Below are positions 1 to 9,128 of a stretch of 52,677 nt of DNA, piece by piece. This stretch comes from Bacteroidales bacterium UBA4814 (GTDB taxonomy: Bacteria > Bacteroidota > Bacteroidia > Bacteroidales > UBA7960). Both the position numbers and the translations under genes were made by a program. Under the pieces are notes generated by a model. It ran no database searches. It saw nothing but the letters and a program-made list of their open reading frames with translations, and was not told where the DNA came from. Where the stretch lies: contig DHFW01000016.1 of the NCBI GenBank assembly GCA_002402465.1, forward strand, positions 1 through 52,677, in the 5' to 3' direction. Position 1 is the first letter of the stretch. The number at the start of each line of letters is the position of its first letter.

Positions 1-28
1 AATTTTAGTCGGACACTACTGATAAGTT

Positions 29-581
29 ATGATATACGAAGAAATGGATTTCACCGATGCCCGTAATTTACGCAGGGAAGCAGAAAAACGTCTCAATGAA
101 AAGCATAGAAAAAAACCCGAAGAGTTGAAGGAAGCCGATGCAAATAAACTTCTGCACGAACTACAGCTACACCAGATTGAACTGGAAATGCAAAATGAAG
201 AATTGCGACAAGCATACGAAAAAGCAGAAAAAGCCCTGGAAAAATACACCATGTTGTTTGATTTATCTCCCATAGGGTATTTTTTTTGGATGATGAAGCA
301 ACCATTTGCGACCTGAATTTCACTGGTGCCGATATGTTGGGAGAAAGACGCTTCAGTTTATTAAATGCCAATTTTAAACTTTTTATCCCGGAAAACTCCA
401 GGCTGTTTTTAATGAATTTTTCAGTAAAATATATACCAGCAACGTAAAAGAATCGTGCGAAGTGCTGCTTGGATATGATAATAAACCTCTGTGCCGGGTG
501 TATATGGAGGGCGTAGTTACTGAAGATGCAAAAAAATGCCTGTTGTCGGTGGTTGATATCTCGAAGTTCTCAAATGTGTGA
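29..581 (+). pseudogene. PAS-domain sensor protein, frameshifted pseudogene
   Basis: The first 316 bases encode a coiled segment with the LLHELQLHQIELEMQNEEL motif typical of the region before a PAS domain in Bacteroidota and proteobacterial sensor proteins, then the PAS start (LFDLSPIGYFF). The frame breaks at a run of eight T near 281-288. The PAS sequence continues in another frame (LDDEATICDLNFTGADMLG) and shifts again near 390-400 into QAVFNEFFSKIYTSNVKES, ending at a TGA at 579-581. At least two frameshifts are therefore needed to read one protein of about 180 residues. No histidine kinase or output domain follows, so even the repaired gene would be a truncated sensor. Sequencing error in the homopolymer is a possible alternative for the first shift only. 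Confidence 0.75.
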
Positions 582-679
582 ATGATGTAACTTTTTCATT
601 TAATTATGTAATGCTTTCAGGAACCAATGGAATTACCTTTGAAGACATCGAAATAATTTTATAATTTAAATTGAAAGAA

Positions 680-1123
680 ATGAAAACACAAAAAAAAAGT
701 AAACTCGCAACTGGTATTGTATTTTGGTTGCTGGCGACATCCATCCTGTTTGTATTGCCTGCTTGTGCTCAAAAGGTAACTTTTTTAAACTCCTCAATTG
801 TACCGGCTGCAAAAGGCACGGTTAAAGTAAAACAAGACAATAACCAAAATTATGTGATTAAGGTTAAGATTGAAGATTTGGCAGAAGTTGAAAGACTGCA
901 AACATCAAAACAAACATACGTGGTTTGGATGGAGACCGACAGGGGGAACACAGAAAATCTGGGCCAGCTAAAAAGTTCAAGCAGCTTTTTTTCGAAACAA
1001 AAAACAGCTTCTCTGGAAACAGTATCAGCGTATAAACCCATTAAAATATTTGTCACAGCCGAAAGTGGTATAGATATTCGTAACCCGGGGAACCAGATCA
1101 TTTTAACTACCGACAACTTTTAA
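680..1123 (+). CDS. Small exported protein of unknown function
   Basis: 147 residues from the ATG at 680; a TTG nine bases upstream is in frame but less likely. Residues about 10-31 form a hydrophobic signal sequence ending LFVLPACAQ. This could be cut by signal peptidase I after CAQ-like residues, or be a weak lipobox (LPAC). The mature part is a small beta-rich domain with the stretch QTYVVWMETDRGNTENLG, recalling small Bacteroidota exported domains of unknown role. It stands alone in an AT-rich accessory stretch between a pseudogene and a membrane protein. I do not recognise a function. Confidence 0.65.
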   Translation: MKTQKKSKLATGIVFWLLATSILFVLPACAQKVTFLNSSIVPAAKGTVKVKQDNNQNYVIKVKIEDLAEVERLQTSKQTYVVWMETDRGNTENLGQLKSSSSFFSKQKTASLETVSAYKPIKIFVTAESGIDIRNPGNQIILTTDNF

Positions 1124-1538
1124 CCTTTATAAGTAGCTAACAGTTGCAAATAAAACAGATATTTATTTCAGCATGTATATTGCTGACAACATATACATTG
1201 CATTAACATTTGCAACCAAAAAAGAAGTCGACCTCTCCTTGGAACATATCCGAATAAGACATCAAAAAAGACAAGCGGATATTGACAGATATTATAAGAA
1301 AACTTAATTTGGTAAAGTAGAATTAAGAGAACAATTAAATATCATAAATTACTTTTTTCGAGTTTTTGTTTCTAATTTTATGAGACGGTATGAAAAGGAA
1401 AGAAATTGAAAATTTACTGCCGAGGAATTGGCCAGGGAGGAGATACAACCTCATGAGAAAATGATATTGCTTTTGAAATACCAGTATGATACAACCACCT
1501 TTTTTCATATACTAACTTGATTAACAACCCTTTAAATC
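1124..1538. other. Gene-poor AT-rich gap with possible decayed coding fragments
   Basis: A 44-codon open frame at 1173-1307 (starting MYIADNIYIALTFATKKEVD) and a 24-codon frame starting at 1390 are the only reading frames worth mentioning. Both lack recognisable relatives and convincing start signals. Together with the pseudogene upstream they suggest a decayed accessory region. No terminator, tRNA or insertion sequence was recognised. Confidence 0.35.
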
Positions 1539-2135
1539 ATGGAAACCCAAACTGAGCCCACACCTCAAAAGTCATTTTTCCAAAAATTAAAAGAAGACAA
1601 AACCCTGGCTTTTTTAAACAAACACAAACTGCCTTTTGCTCTTTTACTGGCATTACTGGTGGTTTTTATCTTTTTTACCATTAAAACAAAGAATCTTAAA
1701 AAGGAACATTTTGTGAAGCAACAAAAGCTCATTGAGCATTACGACCTTGCCATTGACAGCCTGCAAATCTCAAACGTTGAGCTTGCTGTAAAAGCGTTTT
1801 CATGGGCAGTTCGCAGCGAGTTGCTCCGCGATAACATTGAGCAAGTAAATCAGATCTTTATTTCTTTTGTGCAGGAGCCCGGAATTGTAAATGTTAAACT
1901 GGTTAATCCGGGCACCGCTATTGTTACGCTTTCAACCAATAAAAAAGAAGAGGGCTCTCCATTTGAAAACGTGTCATTGCTCCAGGCCGATGAACAGATA
2001 GTTACTGTTACTGACAACCATATTCTGGCCATTACCCCCATTATGGGTATGAATGTTAAGCTGGGTGTTCTAGTAGTAGAAGTGCAGAAAGGCCTGATAA
2101 AATACAACACAGAAACCGTTGAGCCCCAGGAATAA
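1539..2135 (+). CDS. Single-pass membrane protein with sensor-like extracytoplasmic domain
   Basis: 198 residues. A cytoplasmic stretch of about 32 residues is followed by one transmembrane helix (about 33-50, PFALLLALLVVFIFFTIK). A coiled segment and a compact periplasmic domain follow (about 65-190), ending in ITPIMGMNVKLGVLVVEVQ. That closing strand is typical of the small extracytoplasmic sensor domains found in chemoreceptors and diguanylate cyclases, but here no HAMP, kinase or other output domain is attached. It may be a stand-alone ligand-binding subunit or a degenerate receptor. A terminator overlaps its stop codon. Function unknown. Confidence 0.6.
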   Translation: METQTEPTPQKSFFQKLKEDKTLAFLNKHKLPFALLLALLVVFIFFTIKTKNLKKEHFVKQQKLIEHYDLAIDSLQISNVELAVKAFSWAVRSELLRDNIEQVNQIFISFVQEPGIVNVKLVNPGTAIVTLSTNKKEEGSPFENVSLLQADEQIVTVTDNHILAITPIMGMNVKLGVLVVEVQKGLIKYNTETVEPQE

Positions 2136-2151
2136 TATCCTTGGGGTTTTT
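2124..2151 (+). terminator. Rho-independent terminator overlapping the stop codon of the 1539 gene
   Basis: CCCCAGGA at 2124-2131 pairs with TCCTTGGGG at 2138-2146 with one bulge, followed by TTTTT. The TAA stop lies in the loop. Confidence 0.6.
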
Positions 2152-2344
2152 CGAAAAAAAAGTAAAAAATTTAATCTGTCACTCAGAATCCTTCTATTGG
2201 TCAGGGCAAAGCATCTGAGGCTAAAACTTTCTTTTTAAAAAGCATGTGAGGCTAATTTTCGGGGATTGGACTTTCTGAACTGGCTAGAAAAGCTGCCGAA
2301 AAAGAAAAGCCGCACGAAAACTTTATTGAATAATTTCAAAAAAC

Positions 2345-3877
2345 ATGAAGAAATTTCTTTTCATACTGGCATTCATATTCCTGGCAACAGGTTTTTCCTT
2401 ATCCGGGCAAACACCGGAGGTAATACAAAAACTTGACGTCTATTACGAACAGGTGCTGAAAGACTGGGACCTTCCGGGCATGGCCATAGGCATTGTGAAG
2501 GATGGCGAACTGATATTTAGCAAAGGTTACGGCGTTTTGGAAGTGGGCAAGGCAGGTACTCCGGATGAAAACACCCTGTTTGCCATTGCTTCCAATACTA
2601 AGGCCTTTACTGCGTCTATGCTGGCCATGCTGGTGCAGGAAGGCAAAATCTCGTGGAACGACCCGGTGCGTATGTACCTGCCCTGGTTCGAAGTTTACGA
2701 CCCCTGGGTGAGCAGCCATGCCAACATACGCGACCTGCTGAGCCACCGCATTGGGCTTGGTACCTTTAGCGGTGATGTAGTGTGGTATAAATCAGACCTA
2801 ACGGCAAGAGAAATTATTGATGCCGCAAAACACCTGCCCAAAGCCTTCGACTTCAGGAATGGCTATGGCTACTCAAACCTGATGTACCTGGCCGCAGGCA
2901 TGGTGATAGAGGAAGTAACCGGCAAAAGCTGGGTGGAAAACATACAGGAACGAATTCTTGATCCGCTGGGCATGGACCGCACCATTGTCAGCCCGGCCGA
3001 TCTTGCCTTAAAAGGCAATTTTGCTACGCCCCATGCACGTCGGGGCGATAAAAACCTTCCCATTGAATGGGAAGACTGGACCGTGGTGGCGCCTATGGGC
3101 GGGCTGATATCGAGCGTTAGAGATGTAGCCCAATGGATGATCTTTAACATGAACCACGGCATTTGGGGGCAGGACACCCTGCTAACGGCCGCTTCCATAA
3201 ACATGATGTGGACCCCGCACAGCAACTTTGTGGTGAATCATACCCGTCCGCAGGATTTCAACCGCCACTTCAATGCCTATGGCCTTGGCTGGGGTTTGAG
3301 CGACTATCATGGCCGCCTTAGCGTGGGTCATACCGGCGGCTACGATGGCATGATATCGGAGGTACGCATGATACCCGATGAAAAGCTGGGCGTGGTGGTG
3401 CTTACCAATGGCATCAAAAGCCCCATAACGGCCGTAACGCAATACACCCTCGAAACCATGCTGGGCCTGGAAGCCCGCGACTGGTCGGCCGAGATACTGG
3501 AGCGCCAGGCCCGACGCCCCGCCGAAGACCCGCGTATTACAGCCATAAAGAAAGCACGGGTGCTGCGCACCAAACCCACACTCGAACTGAAGGAGTATGC
3601 AGGGACTTACCACTCGGCCATTTACGGAAACATTAGCGTTAGCCTTGAAGGCAATAACCTGCGGCTGAACTTTGAGCGTTCGCCCGAGCTGTCGGCCACG
3701 CTGAGCCACTGGCACTATGATGTATGGGAAATTAAATGGGACCGCCTGCACGCCTGGTTCGACTTCGGTGTGGTGAAGTTCAACACCAACAACAAACAGC
3801 AGATCACTGGCATGGACATTGAAGTGCCCAATGGCGATATCTTCTTTGAAGAACTGAAGCCGGTGCGGGTGAGGTAA
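2345..3877 (+). CDS. Secreted serine beta-lactamase-fold hydrolase with C-terminal lipocalin-like (DUF3471) domain
   Basis: 510 residues with a signal peptide (1-21, cut after FSLSG or thereabouts). The beta-lactamase/class C penicillin-binding fold spans about 25-380. It has the nucleophile motif S83-N-T-K86 (SxxK), Y176-S-N178 (YxN) and H329-T-G-G in place of KTG, the set seen in the class C/esterase/D-aminopeptidase superfamily. The final about 100 residues (KEYAGTYHSAIYGNISVSLE onward) match the small beta-barrel domain often appended to these enzymes. Likely a periplasmic peptidase or esterase acting on D-amino-acid peptides or small esters; the substrate cannot be read from sequence. 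It converges with the cyanophycinase gene nine bases downstream. Some homologues are annotated as beta-lactamase, but nothing here indicates antibiotic resistance. Confidence 0.88.
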   Translation: MKKFLFILAFIFLATGFSLSGQTPEVIQKLDVYYEQVLKDWDLPGMAIGIVKDGELIFSKGYGVLEVGKAGTPDENTLFAIASNTKAFTASMLAMLVQEGKISWNDPVRMYLPWFEVYDPWVSSHANIRDLLSHRIGLGTFSGDVVWYKSDLTAREIIDAAKHLPKAFDFRNGYGYSNLMYLAAGMVIEEVTGKSWVENIQERILDPLGMDRTIVSPADLALKGNFATPHARRGDKNLPIEWEDWTVVAPMGGLISSVRDVAQWMIFNMNHGIWGQDTLLTAASINMMWTPHSNFVVNHTRPQDFNRHFNAYGLGWGLSDYHGRLSVGHTGGYDGMISEVRMIPDEKLGVVVLTNGIKSPITAVTQYTLETMLGLEARDWSAEILERQARRPAEDPRITAIKKARVLRTKPTLELKEYAGTYHSAIYGNISVSLEGNNLRLNFERSPELSATLSHWHYDVWEIKWDRLHAWFDFGVVKFNTNNKQQITGMDIEVPNGDIFFEELKPVRVR

Positions 3878-3886
3878 TTCAGGTTT

Positions 3887-5431
3887 TTACTTAACCAGTT
3901 TTACCCTGAATATTCCTTCTCTGGTCTCCAGACTGATAATATAAAGCCCCGGCGCCCAGTCAGAATTTTCAATGATTACTTTTCCTGACTGATCAGGGCT
4001 AAGCGCTTGCTGAAAAACAACAATTCCTTGCATATCAATTACCTGCAAGCGAGAGACTGAAGTCATTTCAGGCAATTCAACAGAAAAATACCTTCCGGTG
4101 GCAGGATTCGGAAAAACGGAAAGCTGGGTTTGGTTTTCTGGTTTACCCACTGAAGTACCCGAACCCGGATAAAGCAGTACGGTCTCTTCCACATTTTCAT
4201 TCACAACAGAAACAGAACCTTCCTCGGTCAGGTAACCAGTATGGGTAACGGTATAGGCCAGCTGGCTGCCTCCTTCCACACCCGAAAATACTGCTACACC
4301 AGAAGAGTTGGTCGTTTGCGACGCAAAACCATCCAACTGAATGGTGGCCCCCTGAATGGGCGTTTCAGTTATGCCGTGCCTCACGCTAAAATGCACATCG
4401 TAATATCCGCCTGCCTGGGCTTCGAAAAGCTGCCCGCTTACTACGTACCAGCTTTGCCACTCGCCTCCGCTGGCCGTTTGCCAGTCGTTCAGGTCGAATG
4501 AATTGCTGCCCTGCGGGTTGCCCAGTATTTTGTAAACCGAAAGGGCTTGTCCGCCATGATTCCAGGTGAGCGGGGTGTTATTTTCGCAAACTTCAGGTGC
4601 TCCGGCATTCACTTTAAGAAAATAGGCAAAATCATCGTAGGAAGGATCACCAAAAACCCTTGCCAAGCCATTCTCATCAACGGCAACTGCCGTATACTCG
4701 TTTACACCTATGCCCTTTGCCTCCATTTGCCAGTCGGCCGTCATGCGGGCCATAAAAGCCACATGCCGGCCTTTGCGGTCATGGTCGTCGTCCTGCACCC
4801 GGTTGTAGTGCGAGTCGGTCACCACTTCTTCCAGGAAAGGAACCTGAAGAAATTCATTGTCGAGGGTTATCCTGAAATGGTAAGGATTACCAAGTGCCTC
4901 GGTAGACCATACCGTGTTGTTCTGGGCCGTGTAAACTACCTCGCCCAGCACGGCCAGCCCGGCGCTGGTGCCGCCAAGGGTTATTCCCTTTTCATCAATA
5001 AGATACTGGATGGCATCGTGCACCAGGGTGTTTTTCCAATAATTGATGTAATCCCACTGGTTTCCGCCGGCAATAAACAAGGCTTCGGCCTTGATCATGG
5101 CATCGTAAACCTCCTGGCTGTTGGCGGCAGTTCGATTTGGAATTACTATGGTAGTTACAGAGTTTAACGGTATGCTGAGATCCGAATAAAGGTAGTTGTT
5201 GTAACCATCGCTTCCGCTGGCCCTGATCACCACAATATCGCCCCCATCGGCCCGCTGCAGAAACCAGCGCATGGCATTATCGTTGTCGGTATTGCCACCA
5301 GCAAGCAAAATTCCGGCTTCCGGGCTGGTTTGCACATCGGTTGTGGAACCGGTATGGAAAAATGTTTGCGGGAAAACCATTAAAGGGAAAAAGACAAAAA
5401 CAGCAAAAATCAATAACAGCGACCACTTCAT
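3887..5431 (-). CDS. Secreted cyanophycinase-like S51 peptidase with T9SS sorting domain
   Basis: 514 residues with an N-terminal signal peptide (1-22, ending FPQ). Residues about 35-310 are a peptidase family S51/cyanophycinase domain: the nucleophile elbow GGTSAG (153-158, Ser156), the upstream IAGGNQWDY loop, and D206-S-H-Y-N-R downstream, equivalent to the DSHF-R region of cyanophycinases. A beta-sandwich (about 350-430, carboxypeptidase-regulatory or PEGA-like) follows, then a type A T9SS C-terminal domain (about 435-514, beginning LSVFPNPATGRYF and ending REGIFRVKLVK). The protein is therefore probably exported through the outer membrane and cleaved or anchored. The family hydrolyses cyanophycin (Asp-Arg polymer) or related beta-aspartyl peptides, so an extracellular scavenging role is likely. 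No cyanophycin synthetase is in the window. Confidence 0.9.
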   Translation of the reverse strand: MKWSLLLIFAVFVFFPLMVFPQTFFHTGSTTDVQTSPEAGILLAGGNTDNDNAMRWFLQRADGGDIVVIRASGSDGYNNYLYSDLSIPLNSVTTIVIPNRTAANSQEVYDAMIKAEALFIAGGNQWDYINYWKNTLVHDAIQYLIDEKGITLGGTSAGLAVLGEVVYTAQNNTVWSTEALGNPYHFRITLDNEFLQVPFLEEVVTDSHYNRVQDDDHDRKGRHVAFMARMTADWQMEAKGIGVNEYTAVAVDENGLARVFGDPSYDDFAYFLKVNAGAPEVCENNTPLTWNHGGQALSVYKILGNPQGSNSFDLNDWQTASGGEWQSWYVVSGQLFEAQAGGYYDVHFSVRHGITETPIQGATIQLDGFASQTTNSSGVAVFSGVEGGSQLAYTVTHTGYLTEEGSVSVVNENVEETVLLYPGSGTSVGKPENQTQLSVFPNPATGRYFSVELPEMTSVSRLQVIDMQGIVVFQQALSPDQSGKVIIENSDWAPGLYIISLETREGIFRVKLVK

Positions 5432-5570
5432 ACCTAAATTTTTTACTAAAGTAGGTGGTTTTTAAAAAAAAATTAATATTTTTTTCAAAAAGCCGCACTC
5501 AATACGAGTGTAAAACTCTTGTCCACTCAATTTAGTTTCAACAGTTAACTCTAAAATTAAAGCAAAGCCT

Positions 5571-5578
5571 TAATTTTG
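5571..5578 (+). promoter_or_regulatory. Possible -7 element for pyk
   Basis: TAATTTTG matches the Bacteroidota -7 consensus TAnnTTTG, 20 bases before the pyk start. No clear TTTG -33 box is at the right distance. It overlaps an inverted repeat (AAAATTAA at 5554-5561, TTAATTTT at 5570-5577) that could be an operator. Confidence 0.35.
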
Positions 5579-5598
5579 TCTGCATAAAAAACCCACCT

Positions 5599-7020
5599 AT
5601 GGAAAAACTGACCAAAATAGTGGCCACCATTTCTGACAAGCGTTGCGACCCTGAATTTTTAAAACAATTGCACGAAGCCGGAATGGATGTTGTGCGCCTG
5701 AACACTGCACATCAAACCCCAGAACAAGCCATGGGTTTGGTGGAAAATGTTCGAAAGGTTTCGAAACGCATTCCCATGATGCTCGATACCAAGGGGCCGG
5801 AGATCAGAACCAATGCCTCTCCCAATGAGGTGATTGTGGCCAAAGATCAACTTATTATGGTAAAAGGCCAAAAAGGTATCCCTTCTGACGATCAGTGCCT
5901 TTATATGGATTTTGACGGATTTGTGGAAAAACTGGATATTGGGAAAAAGATTATGATTGACGATGGGGAGATTGAACTTTTAGTTGTGGAGAAACATCCA
6001 GAACATTTGATTTGCCGGGTTTGCAACGCAGGCATCATAAAAGGGCGCAAGAGTGTAAACCTCCCAGGCGTTGCCATCGATCTGCCATCGCTTACCCAAA
6101 AAGACATTGATTTTATTGAATGGGGAATAAAAAACAATATCGATTTTATCGCCCATTCGTTTGTAAGAAACAAGCAGGATGTACTCGATATTCAGAAAAT
6201 CCTCGACAATCACAACAGCCCCATTAAGATTATTGCAAAAATCGAAAATCAGCAAGGGGTTGACAACATTGACGAAATTCTCGAGCATGTGTATGGCATA
6301 ATGGTAGCCCGTGGCGACCTGGCCATTGAAGTACCTGCCGAGCGCATTCCGGTGATACAAGCCATGCTGGTAAAAAAGTGCATCCGCCAGAAAAAAGCTG
6401 TGATCATCGCCACCCAAATGCTGCATTCGATGATTACCAATCCACGGCCCACCCGAGCTGAAGTTAGCGACATTGCCACAGCCATTTTTTCGGGCACCGA
6501 TGCCATTATGCTCAGTGGCGAAACAGCTTATGGCAAGTACCCAGTGGAGTCCGTGCAGATCATGACACGCACAGCCCATGAAACAGAAAACAGTAAACCC
6601 TTCCTGATCGACAGCAAGATAATGCCCCACGACAATGACATCTCTGTTTTCCTTTCGAAAACGGCTGTCCGGTCCATTCAAAAACTGAATACCAGGGCCA
6701 TCATTACTGATACTGACACCGGAAAGACGGCCCGCTACCTGTCGGCTTTCCGCGGCAAAACACCCATTTATGCCCAATGTTACGACCACCGTGTAGTGCG
6801 CGAACTTGCTCTGAACTATGGCATTTATGCCGACTTTATGGATGTGGAAACCTCCAAAAAAGAATTTACCAAATCTACCCTCACCCGTCTTATAAAAAAG
6901 GAAGAGATTCAGCCCGAAGACCTGATTGTGGTTATGGCCGGTAATTTTGGCAAGAAATCTGGCCCCAGCTTCGTGGAAATCAGCACCGCACAAAACATGC
7001 TTTCATCAGAAAAGCATTGA
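5599..7020 (+). CDS. pyk: Pyruvate kinase
   Basis: 473 residues, the normal length for a bacterial pyruvate kinase without the extra C-terminal PEP-utiliser domain. It converts phosphoenolpyruvate and ADP to pyruvate and ATP in the cytoplasm. Visible motifs include the N-terminal KIVATISDKRCD strand, LDTKGPEIRT for substrate and K+ binding, the active-site IIAKIENQQGVDNIDEI containing the catalytic lysine, MVARGDLAIEVP, ATQMLHSM and PTRAEVSDIATAIFSG. The C-terminal allosteric domain ends in VVMAGNFGKKSGPSFVEI. It is followed after 47 bases by mgtE on the same strand, which fits co-transcription and the Mg2+ need of the enzyme, although that link is inference. Confidence 0.97.
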   Translation: MEKLTKIVATISDKRCDPEFLKQLHEAGMDVVRLNTAHQTPEQAMGLVENVRKVSKRIPMMLDTKGPEIRTNASPNEVIVAKDQLIMVKGQKGIPSDDQCLYMDFDGFVEKLDIGKKIMIDDGEIELLVVEKHPEHLICRVCNAGIIKGRKSVNLPGVAIDLPSLTQKDIDFIEWGIKNNIDFIAHSFVRNKQDVLDIQKILDNHNSPIKIIAKIENQQGVDNIDEILEHVYGIMVARGDLAIEVPAERIPVIQAMLVKKCIRQKKAVIIATQMLHSMITNPRPTRAEVSDIATAIFSGTDAIMLSGETAYGKYPVESVQIMTRTAHETENSKPFLIDSKIMPHDNDISVFLSKTAVRSIQKLNTRAIITDTDTGKTARYLSAFRGKTPIYAQCYDHRVVRELALNYGIYADFMDVETSKKEFTKSTLTRLIKKEEIQPEDLIVVMAGNFGKKSGPSFVEISTAQNMLSSEKH

Positions 7021-7067
7021 CAAAGAATAAGTTGCAGCCCTGGTTACTAATTAAAAAATGGCGTCCC

Positions 7068-8423
7068 ATGAGCATTACTATTAAGAATATTACCATCGAC
7101 AGCATTCGCGATGCCATAAAGGAACAGCACAACGACTATCTGCTTCAGGTCATTAACGAGTTCTATGCTGCCGACATTGCCGAGGTAATGGACGAGCTGA
7201 ACCTGGAGGAGGCCAAATACCTTTACACCTTGCTCGACAAAGAGGAGGCTGCCGAGGTACTCATGGAACTGGATGACGATGTGCGCGAGCGTTTTCTGGC
7301 TTCTTTTTCCACCCAGGAAATTGCCCACGAGTTTATCGACAACCTCGAATCGGACGATGCCGCCGACCTTATCAACGAGCTTCCCGATGATATGCGGGGC
7401 GAAATCCTGGCCCACATCGAAGACCGCCAGCAAGCTCAGGATATTGCCGACCTGCTCATTTACCCCACCAACAGTGCCGGGGGCCTTATGGGCAAAGAGC
7501 TGGTGAAGGTGCACTCAAGCTGGCACGTGGTTACCTGCATACGCGAAATGCGGCGCCAGGCCGAAGAGGTGGAAAACGTGTATACGGTTTATGTGGTCGA
7601 TGACGACGAGAGGTTGGTAGGGCTGCTGTCGCTCGAAAAATTGCTTATTGCCTCGCCCCGCGACAAAATTGAAAAGCTATACGATCCGGATGTGATCTCG
7701 GTAAAAGCCTCACAGAAAGGAGAGGAAGTAGCCCAGATCATGAATAAGTACAACCTGGTGGTGCTGCCCGTGATCGATGAGCTGGGACGCCTCATTGGGC
7801 GCATCACCATCGACGATGTGGTGGACTTTATCAAAGACGAAGCCGAACGCGACTACCAGTTATTGTCGGGTATTACCCAGGACATTGAATCGACCGACAA
7901 AATCTGGGAGATCACACAGGGCCGTCTGTTCTGGCTGGTTATTGCCCTTTTCGGAGGTATTATTGGTTCGCGTGTGATTGCCAATTACGAAGAGCAAATC
8001 AGCATCAACCCCGAGATGGCGTTTTTCATGCCCCTGATCGCTGCCATGGGTGGCAATGTGGGTGTGCAGTCTTCGGCCCTGATCGTGCAGGGGCTGGCCA
8101 ACCATACTCTGAGCGGAGGTATTTTTCCGAAGCTGTTGAAAGAGCTGTCGGTAGGCGCCATTAACGGCCTGGTATGCTCAGCCATACTTATGGCCTACAG
8201 CTATTTCTTTGCCCCTTCGCTGGCGCTGGGCCTAACGGTAAGCGTAGCCCTTATGACCGTGATCTTGTTTGCATCTATTTTTGGTTCTTTCGTACCCCTG
8301 ATGCTCAACAAATTCAAAATTGACCCTGCCCTTGCCACCGGGCCCTTTATCACCACCTCCAACGACATTATCGGCCTGTTCATTTATTTTATGATAGGCA
8401 GGCTTATGTACGGGCTGTTTTAG
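7068..8423 (+). CDS. mgtE: Magnesium transporter MgtE
   Basis: 451 residues from the ATG at 7068 (MSITIKNITIDS). A TTG start at 7017 would add 17 residues without family resemblance, so I reject it. Order of domains: MgtE N-terminal superhelical domain (about 10-120), a CBS pair (about 125-250, including IYPTNSAGGLMG and the ITIDDVVDFIKDE loop), then five transmembrane helices (about 275-451). The pore region contains AAMGGNVGVQSSALIVQG and the final ATGPFITTSNDIIG, whose aspartate is the Mg2+-selectivity residue in the family. It imports Mg2+ down its gradient and is gated by Mg2+ binding to the acidic N and CBS domains. It converges with gldD only three bases downstream. Confidence 0.95.
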   Translation: MSITIKNITIDSIRDAIKEQHNDYLLQVINEFYAADIAEVMDELNLEEAKYLYTLLDKEEAAEVLMELDDDVRERFLASFSTQEIAHEFIDNLESDDAADLINELPDDMRGEILAHIEDRQQAQDIADLLIYPTNSAGGLMGKELVKVHSSWHVVTCIREMRRQAEEVENVYTVYVVDDDERLVGLLSLEKLLIASPRDKIEKLYDPDVISVKASQKGEEVAQIMNKYNLVVLPVIDELGRLIGRITIDDVVDFIKDEAERDYQLLSGITQDIESTDKIWEITQGRLFWLVIALFGGIIGSRVIANYEEQISINPEMAFFMPLIAAMGGNVGVQSSALIVQGLANHTLSGGIFPKLLKELSVGAINGLVCSAILMAYSYFFAPSLALGLTVSVALMTVILFASIFGSFVPLMLNKFKIDPALATGPFITTSNDIIGLFIYFMIGRLMYGLF

Positions 8424-8426
8424 GTT

Positions 8427-9011
8427 TTATCTTCGGGTATTTTCCCAGTTGAGGGTGCCGATCATGCGGCGGATGTCTTCTTCAAGAAATTCGATAACAG
8501 GCGCCAGGGAATCGTTGTTGGGCGAAACGTTGAAATAAAGTGCCCCGCGCAGGAAGTGGCTGAGGCTGTCGGTTACGTAAAACTGCAGCGTAGAAGCTGC
8601 CTCGGCTCCCTTGATCTGGTAAAGGATGCCGTAAACCCGACGCTCATCATCGCGTATCATTTCTTCGGTAATTGCCGTGGCCTTAGGGATGTGCTTCTGG
8701 GCGAAGCTGCGGGCATCTTCAAAAAAGACTGCCAGATCGGCCGGGTGGTTCACCTGTTTGTAACTCAGGTGGAGGGCACCCTTGAAGCCGGGAAACACCA
8801 AGTCGCCCCAGTAAGGCTCGGCCGAAGGCCGCACGTCGGGTACAAATTCACCGTAAACAGGATATTCGAACGAATAAGGGAAAGACGAATCCAGGCGCAC
8901 ATACTCTTTTTCCGGAAGGTCTATGCGGAAGAAGCCCCGGGGCTTGGGGCTGAAATTTCCCTGGCATGAGAACAGAAATAGCAGGACAATAACGGGCAAG
9001 TATCTTTTCAT
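8427..9011 (-). CDS. gldD: Gliding-motility lipoprotein GldD
   Basis: 194 residues with a lipoprotein signal (MKRYLPVIVLLFLFSC, lipidated Cys16). The mature start, PKPRGFFRIDLPEKEYV, is the family hallmark. GldD is an essential lipoprotein of Bacteroidota gliding and type IX secretion systems, probably acting at the outer-membrane or periplasmic side; its biochemical role is unsettled. It lies downstream of gldE on the same strand, the usual pairing in this phylum. About 117 bases separate the two genes, and the gap is largely filled by a dispersed repeat. T9SS cargo proteins are encoded nearby, consistent with an active system. Confidence 0.93.
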   Translation of the reverse strand: MKRYLPVIVLLFLFSCQGNFSPKPRGFFRIDLPEKEYVRLDSSFPYSFEYPVYGEFVPDVRPSAEPYWGDLVFPGFKGALHLSYKQVNHPADLAVFFEDARSFAQKHIPKATAITEEMIRDDERRVYGILYQIKGAEAASTLQFYVTDSLSHFLRGALYFNVSPNNDSLAPVIEFLEEDIRRMIGTLNWENTRR

Positions 9012-9031
9012 TCGAAAATAATTTGTTTATT

Positions 9032-9120
9032 AAGGTCGGATGCCTGCCGGCAGGCAGGCAACTCGCATAATGATTTTCATCCATGTTAATGCTTAACGAA
9101 TCATGCTCGCTTCATAATGT
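9032..9120. repeat. Dispersed intergenic repeat, copy A (with embedded GC-rich palindrome)
   Basis: The stretch from TAAGGTCGGATG (9031-9042) to GCTCGCTTCATAATG closely resembles 24736-24811. Shared blocks are AAGGTCGGATG, AACTCGCAT, TTAACnAATnCATGCTCG and TTCATAA. Copy A carries an extra palindromic insert, GCCTGCCGGCAGGCAGGC, absent from copy B. It sits about 20 bases upstream of the gldD start, and copy B sits about 17 bases upstream of another minus-strand start in the same orientation. Confidence 0.7.
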
Positions 9121-9128
9121 TGGCAAAG

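Noticed and set aside
2345..3877. Antibiotic-resistance beta-lactamase
   Set aside because: Length, HTGG instead of KTG and the C-terminal DUF3471-like domain point to the peptidase/esterase branch.
5980..6993. 337-residue reverse-strand frame inside pyk
   Set aside because: It is the antisense shadow of the pyruvate kinase gene, with low-probability composition and no domain. The same applies to the 523-residue frame opposite sdhA.
7017..7067. TTG start for mgtE overlapping pyk
   Set aside because: The 17 extra residues do not resemble the family; the ATG at 7068 fits MgtE N-termini.
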